Shown in pieces: positions 42,065 to 50,803 of a stretch of 64,000 bases of DNA (positions within the stretch are counted from its first letter, which is position 1; each line of letters opens with the position of its first letter). The DNA is from JBAZLV01 sp041650055. GTDB taxonomy: Bacteria > Nitrospirota > UBA9217. The position numbers were made by a program, and so were the translations under genes. Below the pieces are notes generated by a model. The model was not told the origin of the DNA and did not search any database. It saw only the letters and a list, made by a program, of their open reading frames with translations. The DNA lies in assembly GCA_041650055.1 (NCBI GenBank), contig JBAZLV010000004.1:1-64000 (forward strand), given 5' to 3'.

Positions 42065-43147
42065 TTAGTACACAATAATCACTCTGCAATATTGAAGAAA
42101 ATTATTCTGACTGTTCAAACGGCGAAGCATCTCAGCATCAGCGGCGCCTACCACAATGTCCGTTTTTCCTTTGCCGGATGCTCCCGTAGCCTTGATCACC
42201 GCCGGATTGTCCGTCACCCGGAAATTATGAGCAGCAGCCTGCACTTCTTTCGCATAACCGGCAGCTCCCTGTTCAACAACATTCGTCCTGGTCACGATCT
42301 TGCCCACGTAAATTTCCTGTCCCTGAGGATCCAGGATTCGTGGCAAAAGAGCCGGTCGAAGTCCGGTGCCGCGCCCATCAATAACCACACCGGTAGCAAC
42401 GCCACCTTTAAAATCAATGGTTGGTTCAGAAGCAGGCAGTGATGGTTGTACTGGTTCAACCTTCTTTTCAGGCTCAACGGATGGTATGGATGGCAATTCT
42501 TTCTTTTGAGAATCACTCACGGGTGGAGAAGGCTCTTCTTTTTTGCCGGGGCCAGCAGGAACCGGAGTTGCGGATCCGGAATCAGGGCGTTTTTCAGGAA
42601 CTGATGGTGTAATCCCTGGTTTTGAAGGTGGTACGGGTTCGGGCTGAGGTTGTATAATTGTGGGTTTCCGGGACGGAATTGAAATACCGCCGAATGTCTG
42701 GGGCACAAGCGTATCCAGAAACGCTCCCTGAATGGGTATTGCAACCTGTACTTCAACCGATCCATCGGAAAAATAATCGGTCTTCACCACTCGTGCTCCC
42801 TGTACAATGCCTTCCACTCTTGTCCGAATAACATCATTTTTAACCAGAACATTTTCGACCACGGTCTCTGAATCTATCCTGACGCCCTGGATAACCTCGA
42901 GAAGATTCCTGATCGCAACAAGAAATCCTGCCCGTTCGGTCATGGCCCGGGCTTGTGCCGGATTAACCGCGAGCCGTGAAGGAACACCGATGCCGGTTGC
43001 CATAATTTCGCCGGTCGTCCAGTTGATCCGGCCGGAATTCGTTGTTTCAATCGCATCTCCGGGAGTGGTTTGTTGTGCAAATGCAGAAAAACAGAATAAG
43101 AACGCCAGTACCACTGCATAAAAAGCGATTAACAATGATTTGTACAT
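42065..43147 (-). CDS. Secreted LPP20-like protein with a Pro-rich insert
   Basis: A 360-residue protein with a signal peptide (about residues 1-23, ending AFAQ). Residues about 35-155 (GRINWTTGEIMATGIGVPSR, QARAMTERAGFLVAIRNLLE, GVRIDSETVVENVLVKND, DGSVEVQVAIPIQGAF) match the N-terminal part of the paralog at 45920-46771. Residues about 158-255 are a Pro/Glu/Lys/Ser-rich linker missing in the paralog. The rest again matches it (GRGTGLRPALLPRILDPQG, CRVIIVY). The pattern resembles LPP20-family proteins (seen with flagellar FlgP and CsgG-like partners). GAGGAG lies 6 bases before ATG 43147. Confidence 0.65.
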   Translation of the reverse strand: MYKSLLIAFYAVVLAFLFCFSAFAQQTTPGDAIETTNSGRINWTTGEIMATGIGVPSRLAVNPAQARAMTERAGFLVAIRNLLEVIQGVRIDSETVVENVLVKNDVIRTRVEGIVQGARVVKTDYFSDGSVEVQVAIPIQGAFLDTLVPQTFGGISIPSRKPTIIQPQPEPVPPSKPGITPSVPEKRPDSGSATPVPAGPGKKEEPSPPVSDSQKKELPSIPSVEPEKKVEPVQPSLPASEPTIDFKGGVATGVVIDGRGTGLRPALLPRILDPQGQEIYVGKIVTRTNVVEQGAAGYAKEVQAAAHNFRVTDNPAVIKATGASGKGKTDIVVGAADAEMLRRLNSQNNFLQYCRVIIVY

Positions 43148-43224
43148 TGTCATCTCCTCATGAATGACCATCTGAGATTCGTCATGCTCATGAAAATGGG
43201 CATCCCGTAACAAGCAAAACTGGA

Positions 43225-43242
43225 TTCCCGCTTTCGCGGGAA
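43225..43242. repeat. Short palindrome, dispersed-repeat type
   Basis: TTCCCGC-TTTC-GCGGGAA lies in the gap after the transglutaminase gene on the minus strand. It resembles the common CTGGATTCCCGCTTTCGCG repeat of Gram-negative genomes. No T run follows on the minus strand, so it is not a clear terminator. Confidence 0.5.
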
Positions 43243-43274
43243 AGACGACTTAGTGGGCTTCATTTAGCCCCTCA

Positions 43275-44657
43275 TCACTTCACAACAAAATCAAGACGCA
43301 TTTCTTTTCCGGAATGTACATCTACCGTGCCAGAAGAAACTTCTCTGTCATTCCGAAGAACTGATACTTTGTAGGACCCCGGCGCAAGACCTTCGATCCT
43401 GTAGGAACCCTTGTCAATCGAGATACCGTAGCTTACCGTGCCTTCCCGGTAGAATACATCTCCATCATCAACCGGTTTGCCCGATGCATCGCGAACGTTT
43501 CCGAAAATGACCCCGCCCGGATTGAGCGCTGTATCAAATCGGTAAGTCCGGCCTTTTTCGATCTGAATTTCTCGTGATGATTTTGAGAACCCTTTGCCTT
43601 TCAGTTCAATACGGTGTTTCCCTGAATCGGAGACGGCAACCGAATACGTTCCATTTGCAAAAGAGTTGGGAGTTCCTTTGCCGTCTTTCCATACGACAAC
43701 GGTTCCCTCGGGTACAAAATTCCCCGAAGTGTCTGTTACCTTTCCAGTAACAATAGCCGCGTATTGCCGGTCATCCATTCTCCGGCCAAGCCGTTTTATC
43801 TTTGGGACCGGGAGAATGTCTGCCATTCGCGTTTTATCTTTATTCTCTACAATGGTATAAAACGTCGCCTTGTCGACATCAAGATAACCGCCGGAATAAT
43901 ATCCAGGCATGGTTTCTCCGTCCACTCGCAGAATGATATGAAAAGGATCGACAAAATTATGTGAATGCTCGGCATCGGAAAACGTCCAGCCCAAATCAGG
44001 ATAATATACTTCAAGATACGCATGAAATCCGCCATCATTTACCTTCACTCCCCAATACTCTTTCGAAAAACCCCACTCATATCCCGGAGGCAGATATCCG
44101 TGTGCAACGCGCGCGGGAATTCCTGCTGCACGGATGAGCGCCACCGCAAGATTTGAATATCCCACACAATATGCTTTTTTATACTTGAGAGCTGAAACAG
44201 CATCTGCAGGAACCGTCAGGCTTGCATCAAAGGTCAGGGTATCGGCAATCCAGGAGAGGATGGAATTCACTGCTTCATGTGCATATCCGCTGCCTCGTGT
44301 AATCTCGGATGCCAGCCGGACAATTGACGGATGCTGTGACTGTCGGTCTTTTTCCGGAGCAAGGTACTGTGCAAGAGAAGAAGAAATCGATGCAGATTGA
44401 ATCGGAAATTGAACCCGTGTTTTCAAAGGTGACATGCGGGAAGTTACGGTTACCCGCTTGCTGAATTCATCGAGGATAACGACTTTCTGTTCAAACGATT
44501 CATTCGAGTAATTCGGAATAAATGCGACCCCGCGAGGATTTACAATGTCATAGACAACCGTGTGCTCTCCTTCAAGCACAATCAACCCGGCCTCTGTAGC
44601 AGGGACAAGGAGAAGGATCAATAAAACGGTGAGCAATGATATGCGTAGAGGGTTCAT
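43275..44657 (-). CDS. Secreted transglutaminase-like protein with carboxypeptidase-regulatory-like domains
   Basis: A 460-residue exported protein (signal peptide about residues 1-23). The transglutaminase/protease core has the catalytic triad in AYCVGYSNLAVALIRAAGIP (Cys), GGFHAYLEVYYPDLGW (His) and FSDAEH (Asp). Two beta-sandwich repeats follow: VTGKVTDTSGNFVPEGTV and IFGNVRDASGKPVDDGDV, each continuing to a YRIEGLAPGSYKV-like strand. Such enzymes cross-link or cleave peptide bonds; the periplasm or cell surface is the likely site. Within the operon it could act on the neighbouring lipoproteins, which is inference. Confidence 0.87.
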   Translation of the reverse strand: MNPLRISLLTVLLILLLVPATEAGLIVLEGEHTVVYDIVNPRGVAFIPNYSNESFEQKVVILDEFSKRVTVTSRMSPLKTRVQFPIQSASISSSLAQYLAPEKDRQSQHPSIVRLASEITRGSGYAHEAVNSILSWIADTLTFDASLTVPADAVSALKYKKAYCVGYSNLAVALIRAAGIPARVAHGYLPPGYEWGFSKEYWGVKVNDGGFHAYLEVYYPDLGWTFSDAEHSHNFVDPFHIILRVDGETMPGYYSGGYLDVDKATFYTIVENKDKTRMADILPVPKIKRLGRRMDDRQYAAIVTGKVTDTSGNFVPEGTVVVWKDGKGTPNSFANGTYSVAVSDSGKHRIELKGKGFSKSSREIQIEKGRTYRFDTALNPGGVIFGNVRDASGKPVDDGDVFYREGTVSYGISIDKGSYRIEGLAPGSYKVSVLRNDREVSSGTVDVHSGKEMRLDFVVK

Positions 44658-44706
44658 AAGAAGAAACCGCCGCTCCCCGAAAACAGGAGCGGCAATATCC
44701 AGATCA

Positions 44707-45873
44707 TTAGAATTTCAGTTGATCTTTGAATGCACGGATCGCGAGCAGCGCATCAGCGCCTGAGACGAAATCCATTCCATGAAATTCACCGGTCGCTTTG
44801 TCAGCCTCCAGGAATCCGCGGGATGTGGTGACCATGATCGCATTGAATGCATAATGATCATTCCGGACTTCAGGGAACGGAGAAGTGGCTCCGAGAAACT
44901 TGGTGGCAAGCTTTTCATCACCCGTTACTTTGATCAGAAGGTCCTCAAGCATAAGCGCAAACTCAGTCTTGGTGATGAGTTTATCCGGTTCAAATAAATG
45001 GTTGGGACCTGCTTCAAGTCCGCGAATCCTGAGATGCAGGACCGATTCGATGCTCGGCCTGAGCCAGTTGTCTGAAATGTCTGTTGCAGCCGGCATAGAA
45101 ACGGTTTTATCCGGTGAAAACCGGTTGGTTGATTCCGTCGGCGGTTTAAATGCTGTATCGTAGACTTTGATCCCCCGCTTGGTAAACAGTTTTTCCAGAT
45201 TCATTTCCTGATCAAACAAGGCTGCAACATCAGCGCGATCTATCTTCTGGATCAAGGCAATCTTTTTCCCGATCTCTGTGCCTGGCGCGGCTCGCTGAAT
45301 TTTTTGAATCGTTGCCCATTCCGCATTTGCCTGTCCGGTAAATTCCTTGTTTATTTCCAGCACCTTCTTAAACATACCCGCTGCCTTGTCAAAATCAAGA
45401 GCGGTCATATCAGCCATACCCATATAATAATGGAGCGGAGCGCTGTTCGGCTCTTTTTCGATTGCATTGGAAAATTCGTTCTCAGCTTTTTTGAGCAGCG
45501 TGGCTGCTTTGGCTTGTTCCTTGCTCATCTGCATGGTAAACAGTCTGATCATTCCTATGCGGGATTCAATTCCCTGATCATACTGTTTCGCTTTGGACAT
45601 TACTGCAAACGCCTGAGTAAAATCCGCTTCTTTGCCAAGAACCAGTCCTTTTCCGATATAACCAAGCGGCCCTGCAGGCGCAAGATCGATTGCACGGTTA
45701 AATTCACGATGCGCTTCAGCGAGCTGGTCTTTTTCCAGATATTTCAAACCCTGAGCATAATGGTATTCAGGAGTATCCATAACTGAGGTAGAAGGAGCGG
45801 CCTTCTGACTGCATCCATAAGCTGCAAGCACAACCACTGCCAAAACTGCTATCAATCGTTTCATGGGTATCAT
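44707..45873 (-). CDS. Lipoprotein with TPR repeats and an SLH-like C-terminal domain
   Basis: A 388-residue protein with a lipobox (AAYGC). Residues about 30-185 contain TPR units (YHYAQGLKYLEKDQLAEAHR, YYMGMADMTALDFDKAAGMF). The last ~140 residues (TDISDNWLRPSIESVLHLRI, FEPDKLITKTEFALMLEDLL, FLEADKATGEFHGMDFVSGADAL) follow the S-layer-homology pattern. A TPR/SLH lipoprotein may link outer membrane and peptidoglycan or a surface layer. GGAGG upstream fits ATG 45873 (6 bases); ATGs at 45876 and 45864 are alternatives. Confidence 0.8.
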   Translation of the reverse strand: MIPMKRLIAVLAVVVLAAYGCSQKAAPSTSVMDTPEYHYAQGLKYLEKDQLAEAHREFNRAIDLAPAGPLGYIGKGLVLGKEADFTQAFAVMSKAKQYDQGIESRIGMIRLFTMQMSKEQAKAATLLKKAENEFSNAIEKEPNSAPLHYYMGMADMTALDFDKAAGMFKKVLEINKEFTGQANAEWATIQKIQRAAPGTEIGKKIALIQKIDRADVAALFDQEMNLEKLFTKRGIKVYDTAFKPPTESTNRFSPDKTVSMPAATDISDNWLRPSIESVLHLRIRGLEAGPNHLFEPDKLITKTEFALMLEDLLIKVTGDEKLATKFLGATSPFPEVRNDHYAFNAIMVTTSRGFLEADKATGEFHGMDFVSGADALLAIRAFKDQLKF

Positions 45874-45919
45874 CATAAACCTCCGGGACCGTATAAGAAT
45901 CTTCCTAAGAGTCTAAAAA

Positions 45920-46771
45920 CTAATCAACCAGAACAATCACTCTGCACTTTTCAAGCATGCTCATATTTTCAGACGCACTTTGCAGCAAAGCAGCATCCGC
46001 ATTGCTGATCACCATATCCACCCGTGAGTTGCCGGACACTTTCAATGCCTTAACCATGAGCGGCCTGTCCGCTACGCGGGAATTCGTTTTTGCAGCAGCC
46101 GGATCCTTCAAATAACCGACCATCCCTTCTCGAATGGCAAAATCGCGATTGATCCATGCAGATCCGTACACTTCCTTTCCATCCTCATTCAAAATTTTCG
46201 GAGACATGGCAGGCCGTATGCCAAGCCCGCGTGCATCGACGATGAGACCCGTATAGAGCTGCCCGGGAATGCTCGACGTCGGGCTGCTCATAATTCCCTG
46301 ACCGGTGGTTTTCGGCATAAGTGTTTCAGCCAAGGCTCCGGTCAGTTTCATTCCGACCGTTACTTCAACTGAACCATCAGACATGTACTTCTTGTCCATG
46401 ACTGTGGCTCCCTGGATAATGCCATTCACCTCGGTTTTGATCACGTCGCTCGAAACCATAAAATTCTCAATCGTGGTCGTTGCATCAACTCGTACTCCTT
46501 TGATCGCTTCAAGCAGATTCCGGTACGCAACAACCTGGGCCGCCCGTTCAGCCATGCCTCGTGCCTGAGCAGAACTTGTCGGCTGGGAAGGCGGAGCACC
46601 GATCCCGACCGCGGTTACCACATTCGTCGTCCAATCAATCTTGCCTGAGGAACCGCTTGATTCAACAACATCCTTGATAGTGCCTGCAAGCTGTGCTGAA
46701 GCATCTGATCCCGTAAAGCAGATACAAGCACATACAATAAAAGCAATAACCACAGTTTTCCATACATTCAT
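45920..46771 (-). CDS. Secreted LPP20-like protein (paralog of 42065-43147)
   Basis: A 283-residue exported protein (signal peptide about residues 1-27). It shares with its paralog GKIDWTTNVVTAVGIGAPPS, QARGMAERAAQVVAYRNLLE, IKGVRVDATTTIENFMVSSD, DGSVEVTVGMKLTGAL, ARGLGIRPAMSPKILNEDGK and CRVIVLVD, but lacks the Pro-rich insert. It resembles LPP20-family envelope proteins, so the operon holds a duplicated pair at two positions. AGGAGG lies 7 bases before the ATG. First gene of the seven-gene operon; its promoter lies in 46772-46968 and was not pinned down. Confidence 0.68.
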   Translation of the reverse strand: MNVWKTVVIAFIVCACICFTGSDASAQLAGTIKDVVESSGSSGKIDWTTNVVTAVGIGAPPSQPTSSAQARGMAERAAQVVAYRNLLEAIKGVRVDATTTIENFMVSSDVIKTEVNGIIQGATVMDKKYMSDGSVEVTVGMKLTGALAETLMPKTTGQGIMSSPTSSIPGQLYTGLIVDARGLGIRPAMSPKILNEDGKEVYGSAWINRDFAIREGMVGYLKDPAAAKTNSRVADRPLMVKALKVSGNSRVDMVISNADAALLQSASENMSMLEKCRVIVLVD

Positions 46772-46968
46772 TGCAATACCTCCTGATAGAGAAACTCGAT
46801 CCGATTTGTTGATGTCATATGTTTTATTTAAAAAACTTTAATTTTCAAAGATATATGGCACAGATAATAGTAAGATCGGAATAGAAGAATGGATTAACAT
46901 GTGCAATAAACTATACCGAAGTCGATAAAAAATGTCAATGTAAGTAATGACAAAAATGAAGCAAAAAC

Positions 46969-47706
46969 TTAGAATGCCCGTGCCAGGGTGCATGCAATCA
47001 CCTGAGATGCTCCGGCTTTTTTCAACACGCGGCTGCATTCATTCATGGTAGCTCCGCTCGTAAACACATCATCGATCAGGACCACGTTCTTTTCTGCTAT
47101 GCGTCCAGGATAACGAAGATCAAACGCTCCTGCAACATTTTTGACCCGTTCTTCACCGCTCAGTTCAATCTGTGCTCGCGTCGGTCGTATCCTGAGAAGA
47201 TTGTCATAGGAAAACGGGATCTCAAATGCCTTGTGTATTTCATAGACAAGAAGCAGTGATTGATTAAATCCTCTCTTCTTCAAGCGCATGACATACAGCG
47301 GAACAGGAATCAGAACATCGACGTTTGCGAGGAGGCGAATATGTTGTGCCATCCATTTGCCAAGCGGTTTTCCAAGCGCCCTGCATGGCCTGTATTTATA
47401 TTGGTGAATTGCTTCACGAAGCGAACCCTCGAAATAACCAACTGCAAATGCCTGATCAAAATGAGGCGGGTGCAATCTGCATACTCCGCAAATATGCTCT
47501 GGACTGTGACGTAACGTCTCTTCCGATTCAAACAGCCTTCCGCATCGCGCGCATGCCGGCCCTTCGATAAATGAAAAATCATTCCAACAGGAAGAACACA
47601 GGTAGGGAGTAGAAAAATCGTCAACGAGTGAATTACAGTGCGAACAGCGCGTGGGAAAAATGCTATTCAAGATAGAGTTGGAAAAAAGGATTATTCTGCT
47701 CATCAT
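46969..47706 (-). CDS. comF: ComF-family phosphoribosyltransferase-like protein
   Basis: A 245-residue cytoplasmic protein. The N-terminal zinc region has four Cys pairs (CSHCN, CSSCW, CARCG, CGVCR). The PRTase-like domain has DVLIPVPLYVMRLKKRGFNQS and the PRPP loop VVLIDDVFTSGATM. In Gram-positive bacteria ComF helps DNA uptake; in Gram-negatives (ComF/GntX) the role is less clear. Ends with LARAF. No other competence gene is nearby. Confidence 0.92.
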   Translation of the reverse strand: MMSRIILFSNSILNSIFPTRCSHCNSLVDDFSTPYLCSSCWNDFSFIEGPACARCGRLFESEETLRHSPEHICGVCRLHPPHFDQAFAVGYFEGSLREAIHQYKYRPCRALGKPLGKWMAQHIRLLANVDVLIPVPLYVMRLKKRGFNQSLLLVYEIHKAFEIPFSYDNLLRIRPTRAQIELSGEERVKNVAGAFDLRYPGRIAEKNVVLIDDVFTSGATMNECSRVLKKAGASQVIACTLARAF

Positions 47707-47731
47707 AACAGGCTATTTCTCAATATGAAAT

Positions 47732-47764
47732 AGACCGGCGAGCCGTATGCAAGCTCACCGGTCT
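47732..47764 (-). terminator. Hairpin between the secreted pair and comF
   Basis: AGACCGG-C-GAGC (47732-47743) pairs with GCTC-A-CCGGTCT (47753-47764). It lies 28 bases past the stop of the 47792-48859 gene on the minus strand. The T-rich tail is weak (ATTTC), so termination is probable but not certain. Confidence 0.5.
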
Positions 47765-47791
47765 CTGTAGTTGTTCACGTTTGCTTATTGC

Positions 47792-48859
47792 TTACTTTTT
47801 TCTCGGTCCGGCCAAAGGAGCTGCAAGGTCACGTTTTTGCTCTTTATTCAAAAGCTTCAACGTTTGCGGCCACTTTTCATCCAGGATCACTTCTTCTCCT
47901 GCTGGAATAAAATCTATATGAGAGGATAGTAAATGCCCGGAATTGCGATCTCGTTCATGTGCTTTTTGATTAACCATCTTCTTTTCCGAATAGCTGACAA
48001 GACAAGCTGACTGCACGACCGACTGTCGGTTATGCTTGCGAGCGCCTGCATCAAAGAGTCCGCATTCAAATCGCTTTACGATAACGTTCGGGGAATCAAG
48101 CGGCACCGTAGTCAGTTTTTTTGCCCTGCTCTTAATCCCTTCGAGTGGCAATACCTTCTGAATCTTGCTGACTTGTTTATACTTCGGCCAGTCAAAATCA
48201 AATCCGAATGGTGTTCCCTCGTTATCAAACATGATGGCAATTTTGGAACCTGGACCAACAATGGATACATTATTTATCGTACGGGTAAACACAACGGTGT
48301 TTGCATACACTTTTTCTTCAGGCTTTGAAATTCCTTCTTTCGCTTCTGCAACGCCACCAATGGCATACTCAGTAAACGAAGGGACCAAATCCTCACCTTT
48401 ATCTAACTGAATATATCGTGACAAATTCGCTTTGACAAATTGTCTTCCCAAAGTTTCAAGCCTCTCCTGGGAAAGACGTGATGATACCGGAAGACCGTTC
48501 TCCTTCTTGTTTTCCAAATACCCGTAATTACGGTAGCGAACACCACTCCCATCATTGCTTACATCGAGGAACCAGCCAGCGCCGACAATGGACACATGAT
48601 TTCTTCTGGTTTTTCTCTCGATTTTTCCTGCTGTAGTAATCGGCGTCTTCGCCTTCTTGAATTGATCCAGGAGCGCCTTTGATACGGCTTCTTTCCCGGG
48701 ACCAGGAACCCGTTCCAAAAGAGTCACTTCTTTTTGTCCGATCCCTTCTTTGTTCGATCGTTTTTCCAAATCAATCCGCTGTTGAAAATCCGCAGCATTG
48801 GCAAATGAACAAAACAGAAGCGTCACCAGAAGCGCCGCTAATTTTTTTAACCTATTCAT
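47792..48859 (-). CDS. Secreted protein of unknown function with a duplicated NxVSIVGxG motif
   Basis: A 355-residue exported protein (signal peptide about residues 1-22, ending FANA). I do not recognise a family. An internal duplication is visible: NHVSIVGAGWFLDVSNDG (about residue 86) and NNVSIVGPGSKIAIMFDNEG (about residue 190), each followed by an aromatic/Gly strand, so it likely has two related beta-rich domains. The C-terminal region has a Cys-containing segment and a Lys/Arg-rich tail. AGGAGG precedes the ATG. It lies 52 bases downstream of the caspase-like gene and is probably co-expressed with it. Confidence 0.7.
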   Translation of the reverse strand: MNRLKKLAALLVTLLFCSFANAADFQQRIDLEKRSNKEGIGQKEVTLLERVPGPGKEAVSKALLDQFKKAKTPITTAGKIERKTRRNHVSIVGAGWFLDVSNDGSGVRYRNYGYLENKKENGLPVSSRLSQERLETLGRQFVKANLSRYIQLDKGEDLVPSFTEYAIGGVAEAKEGISKPEEKVYANTVVFTRTINNVSIVGPGSKIAIMFDNEGTPFGFDFDWPKYKQVSKIQKVLPLEGIKSRAKKLTTVPLDSPNVIVKRFECGLFDAGARKHNRQSVVQSACLVSYSEKKMVNQKAHERDRNSGHLLSSHIDFIPAGEEVILDEKWPQTLKLLNKEQKRDLAAPLAGPRKK

Positions 48860-48911
48860 ACTTCCTCCTATCCAAATATCAAGATCAATACCATGAAACG
48901 CATATCATGAC

Positions 48912-49700
48912 TTACAGATTATTCCAATACCAATAGCAGTAATAGCTAATACTTCCATCTCTAAGACGAGGATAGGACGGATAATTCTGCCACTTCATGG
49001 TATCCCGTCTGTTCCCACAATCAGCTGCACTTGATCCGGTGGCCATCACGGTAGCATCCTGTGACGTGGCCCAGTCAGAAACTCCATCTTTCCATGACCA
49101 CTTGATACTATTCTTTTTCTGAAGATTGTCCGCGAAATCTTCACCAACTTCGTCAGTGGTAATGCCATCATACAGTTTGTCATGACTTCCTACCGCAATA
49201 CGCAATCCGCCACGAAAAATCGATCCCATCCGTGTCCACATTTTTCCATCATTGAATTTCAGGGTCTCGCAGGAATAAGTCGCCAAAATACTTAATCCAT
49301 ACGAATCATCTCCAAGACGCATTTGTGAAGAATTCGCGAGCATGTTTTGATCCCACATTGCCCAGACCGAAATATCGCCCCATGCACCACCATGGGTACT
49401 TGCATAAAAGAGGTTCACATTATCAAGCGTTCCCGAGTCTCCTCCCTCTTCCCACCACCACTCGGCGCCATGCAGATTATAATAAAAAACCTTGGTATCC
49501 GTATCATCAAGTTCATTATTAAACCAACCGCATCGATTCCACGTATAATCAAGCGTTGTCTGCCAGCCGTTCTGATACTCTTTCTGACAACCGGTTCCGA
49601 AACGTGCCTTTGCCCAGGCAGTATTAAAATCGGCAGCAACCATATAAAATGCAGCAATAATGATTAGTGTTAATAGCTTTACAAACTTTTTACTTTTCAT
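48912..49700 (-). CDS. Secreted protein, possible caspase-like (clan CD) peptidase fold
   Basis: A 262-residue exported protein (signal peptide about residues 1-30). The segment VNLFYASTHGGAWG and, about 45 residues later, ILATYSCETLKF match the hydrophobic-strand-His-Gly and hydrophobic-strand-Cys layout of clan CD cysteine peptidases (caspase, gingipain, clostripain). The stretch VFYYNLHGAEWWWEEGG is a further Trp-rich surface. It resembles a family of unknown function (DUF6345-like, from memory). The start at 49700 has GAGGAGG 7 bases upstream. Activity is not established. Confidence 0.65.
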   Translation of the reverse strand: MKSKKFVKLLTLIIIAAFYMVAADFNTAWAKARFGTGCQKEYQNGWQTTLDYTWNRCGWFNNELDDTDTKVFYYNLHGAEWWWEEGGDSGTLDNVNLFYASTHGGAWGDISVWAMWDQNMLANSSQMRLGDDSYGLSILATYSCETLKFNDGKMWTRMGSIFRGGLRIAVGSHDKLYDGITTDEVGEDFADNLQKKNSIKWSWKDGVSDWATSQDATVMATGSSAADCGNRRDTMKWQNYPSYPRLRDGSISYYCYWYWNNL

Positions 49701-50249
49701 AGAAATCCTCCTCAATAAGATAAAATCACTGCTTAATATTGTTTCGGTAAATTGCCTCCTTTCTGGGAAATAGCAGATATCTGCATTAACCCTCCCTTCT
49801 CTCTTTGCCTATGCTAAAGCTCTATTTCGTATTTGGGGTGGTTTACAATGAGAAGTGAATAGTAGTTGCGTTTAGCAAGAATTAGCCTAAGCCGATCGAT
49901 CAAGACGTAAAATACTCTCCAGTCATTCATTAATGTCACAAGTTGATAAATTTGTTTACTGAAGGATTAAAGCAATAATTTATAACTATTACCGAAAAGA
50001 GCTGCACTGTCAATCACCATACATGGGTATTTTATGGGTATATAGAAAGTTGCATTGATTGTTTTTTCAAATACTTGGTTGTTGTAGATATGAAAAAATG
50101 CGCACTTATAAATATAGGGGACTATAGGATGTCACGTCTTTTTCAGGATACAAACAGATGTCTGATAAGGATGCCTGATGGGAACTAACAATGCGTTAGA
50201 GTATTTTAGAGTATTCAAGTGTCAGAGGGATAGATGCAGAATATCCATT
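49701..50249. other. Long non-coding region
   Basis: About 550 AT-rich bases without a supported gene. The left end holds the ribosome site and unknown promoter of the caspase-like gene. The right end leads into the Pho-box region of psiE. Several short frames exist but none has a start, ribosome site or recognisable product. Confidence 0.5.
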
Positions 50250-50265
50250 CTGAGTTCACAGTTCA

Positions 50266-50321
50266 GCGTCACCGAAATTTCTTTCTTTTGCAATATTTCT
50301 GTAACAGTCATACGATATAAA
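50266..50321 (+). promoter_or_regulatory. Pho-box array and promoter of psiE
   Basis: Half sites in 11-base phase: GCGTCAC (50266), TTGCAAT (50288) and CTGTAAC (50299), matching the CTGTCAT-type direct repeat bound by PhoB. A TATAAA -10 begins at 50316, 17 bases after the start of the last half site. The flanking ~57 bases resemble those upstream of pstS. Confidence 0.7.
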
Positions 50322-50368
50322 GATTCTGACAACAATAATAAGAAACGTTCCTGATAGAAAGGAATTCA

Positions 50369-50803
50369 GTGTATTACTTTAATAAAATCGCAGACAGCTT
50401 AATCAAGCTCATGATTCCCCTGGTTGTCCTCGCCCTTATGATGGGAATTGCGCGGCTCGTTCTCGACTTGCGCACGGTGTTCGGAAGCCAGACCATCGCG
50501 ATAGCCTTTGATATGATGGTGACGAACATCCTTTCGATGTTTATTGTGATTGAACTGCTGCGGAGTGTCATGGAATACTTTGCCGTGCATCGTCTGAAGA
50601 TAACATTTATCATTGATGCCGCGCTGGTCTTTGTGCTCCGTGAAGTGATGGTAGAGCTCTATCGGCATTCGTTGCAAACAACCTCGATTTTAGCTCTTTC
50701 GGCTTTAATCCTCGTAATGGGCTGCCTCCGAACGCTTGCAGTCGTATTTTCACCTGAAAATTATCTGGAAAAGGAAGAAAAACAATATGGCGGACAGCGT
50801 TGA
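50369..50803 (+). CDS. psiE: Phosphate-starvation-inducible PsiE-family membrane protein
   Basis: A 144-residue inner-membrane protein with four hydrophobic helices. FIVIELLRSVMEYF and KITFIIDAALVFVLREVMVEL are the conserved core of the PsiE family. Function is unknown; E. coli psiE is induced by phosphate limitation. GTG start with AAAGGA about 5 bases upstream. The Pho box just upstream and the pst operon 1 kb away support the name. Confidence 0.85.
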   Translation: MYYFNKIADSLIKLMIPLVVLALMMGIARLVLDLRTVFGSQTIAIAFDMMVTNILSMFIVIELLRSVMEYFAVHRLKITFIIDAALVFVLREVMVELYRHSLQTTSILALSALILVMGCLRTLAVVFSPENYLEKEEKQYGGQR

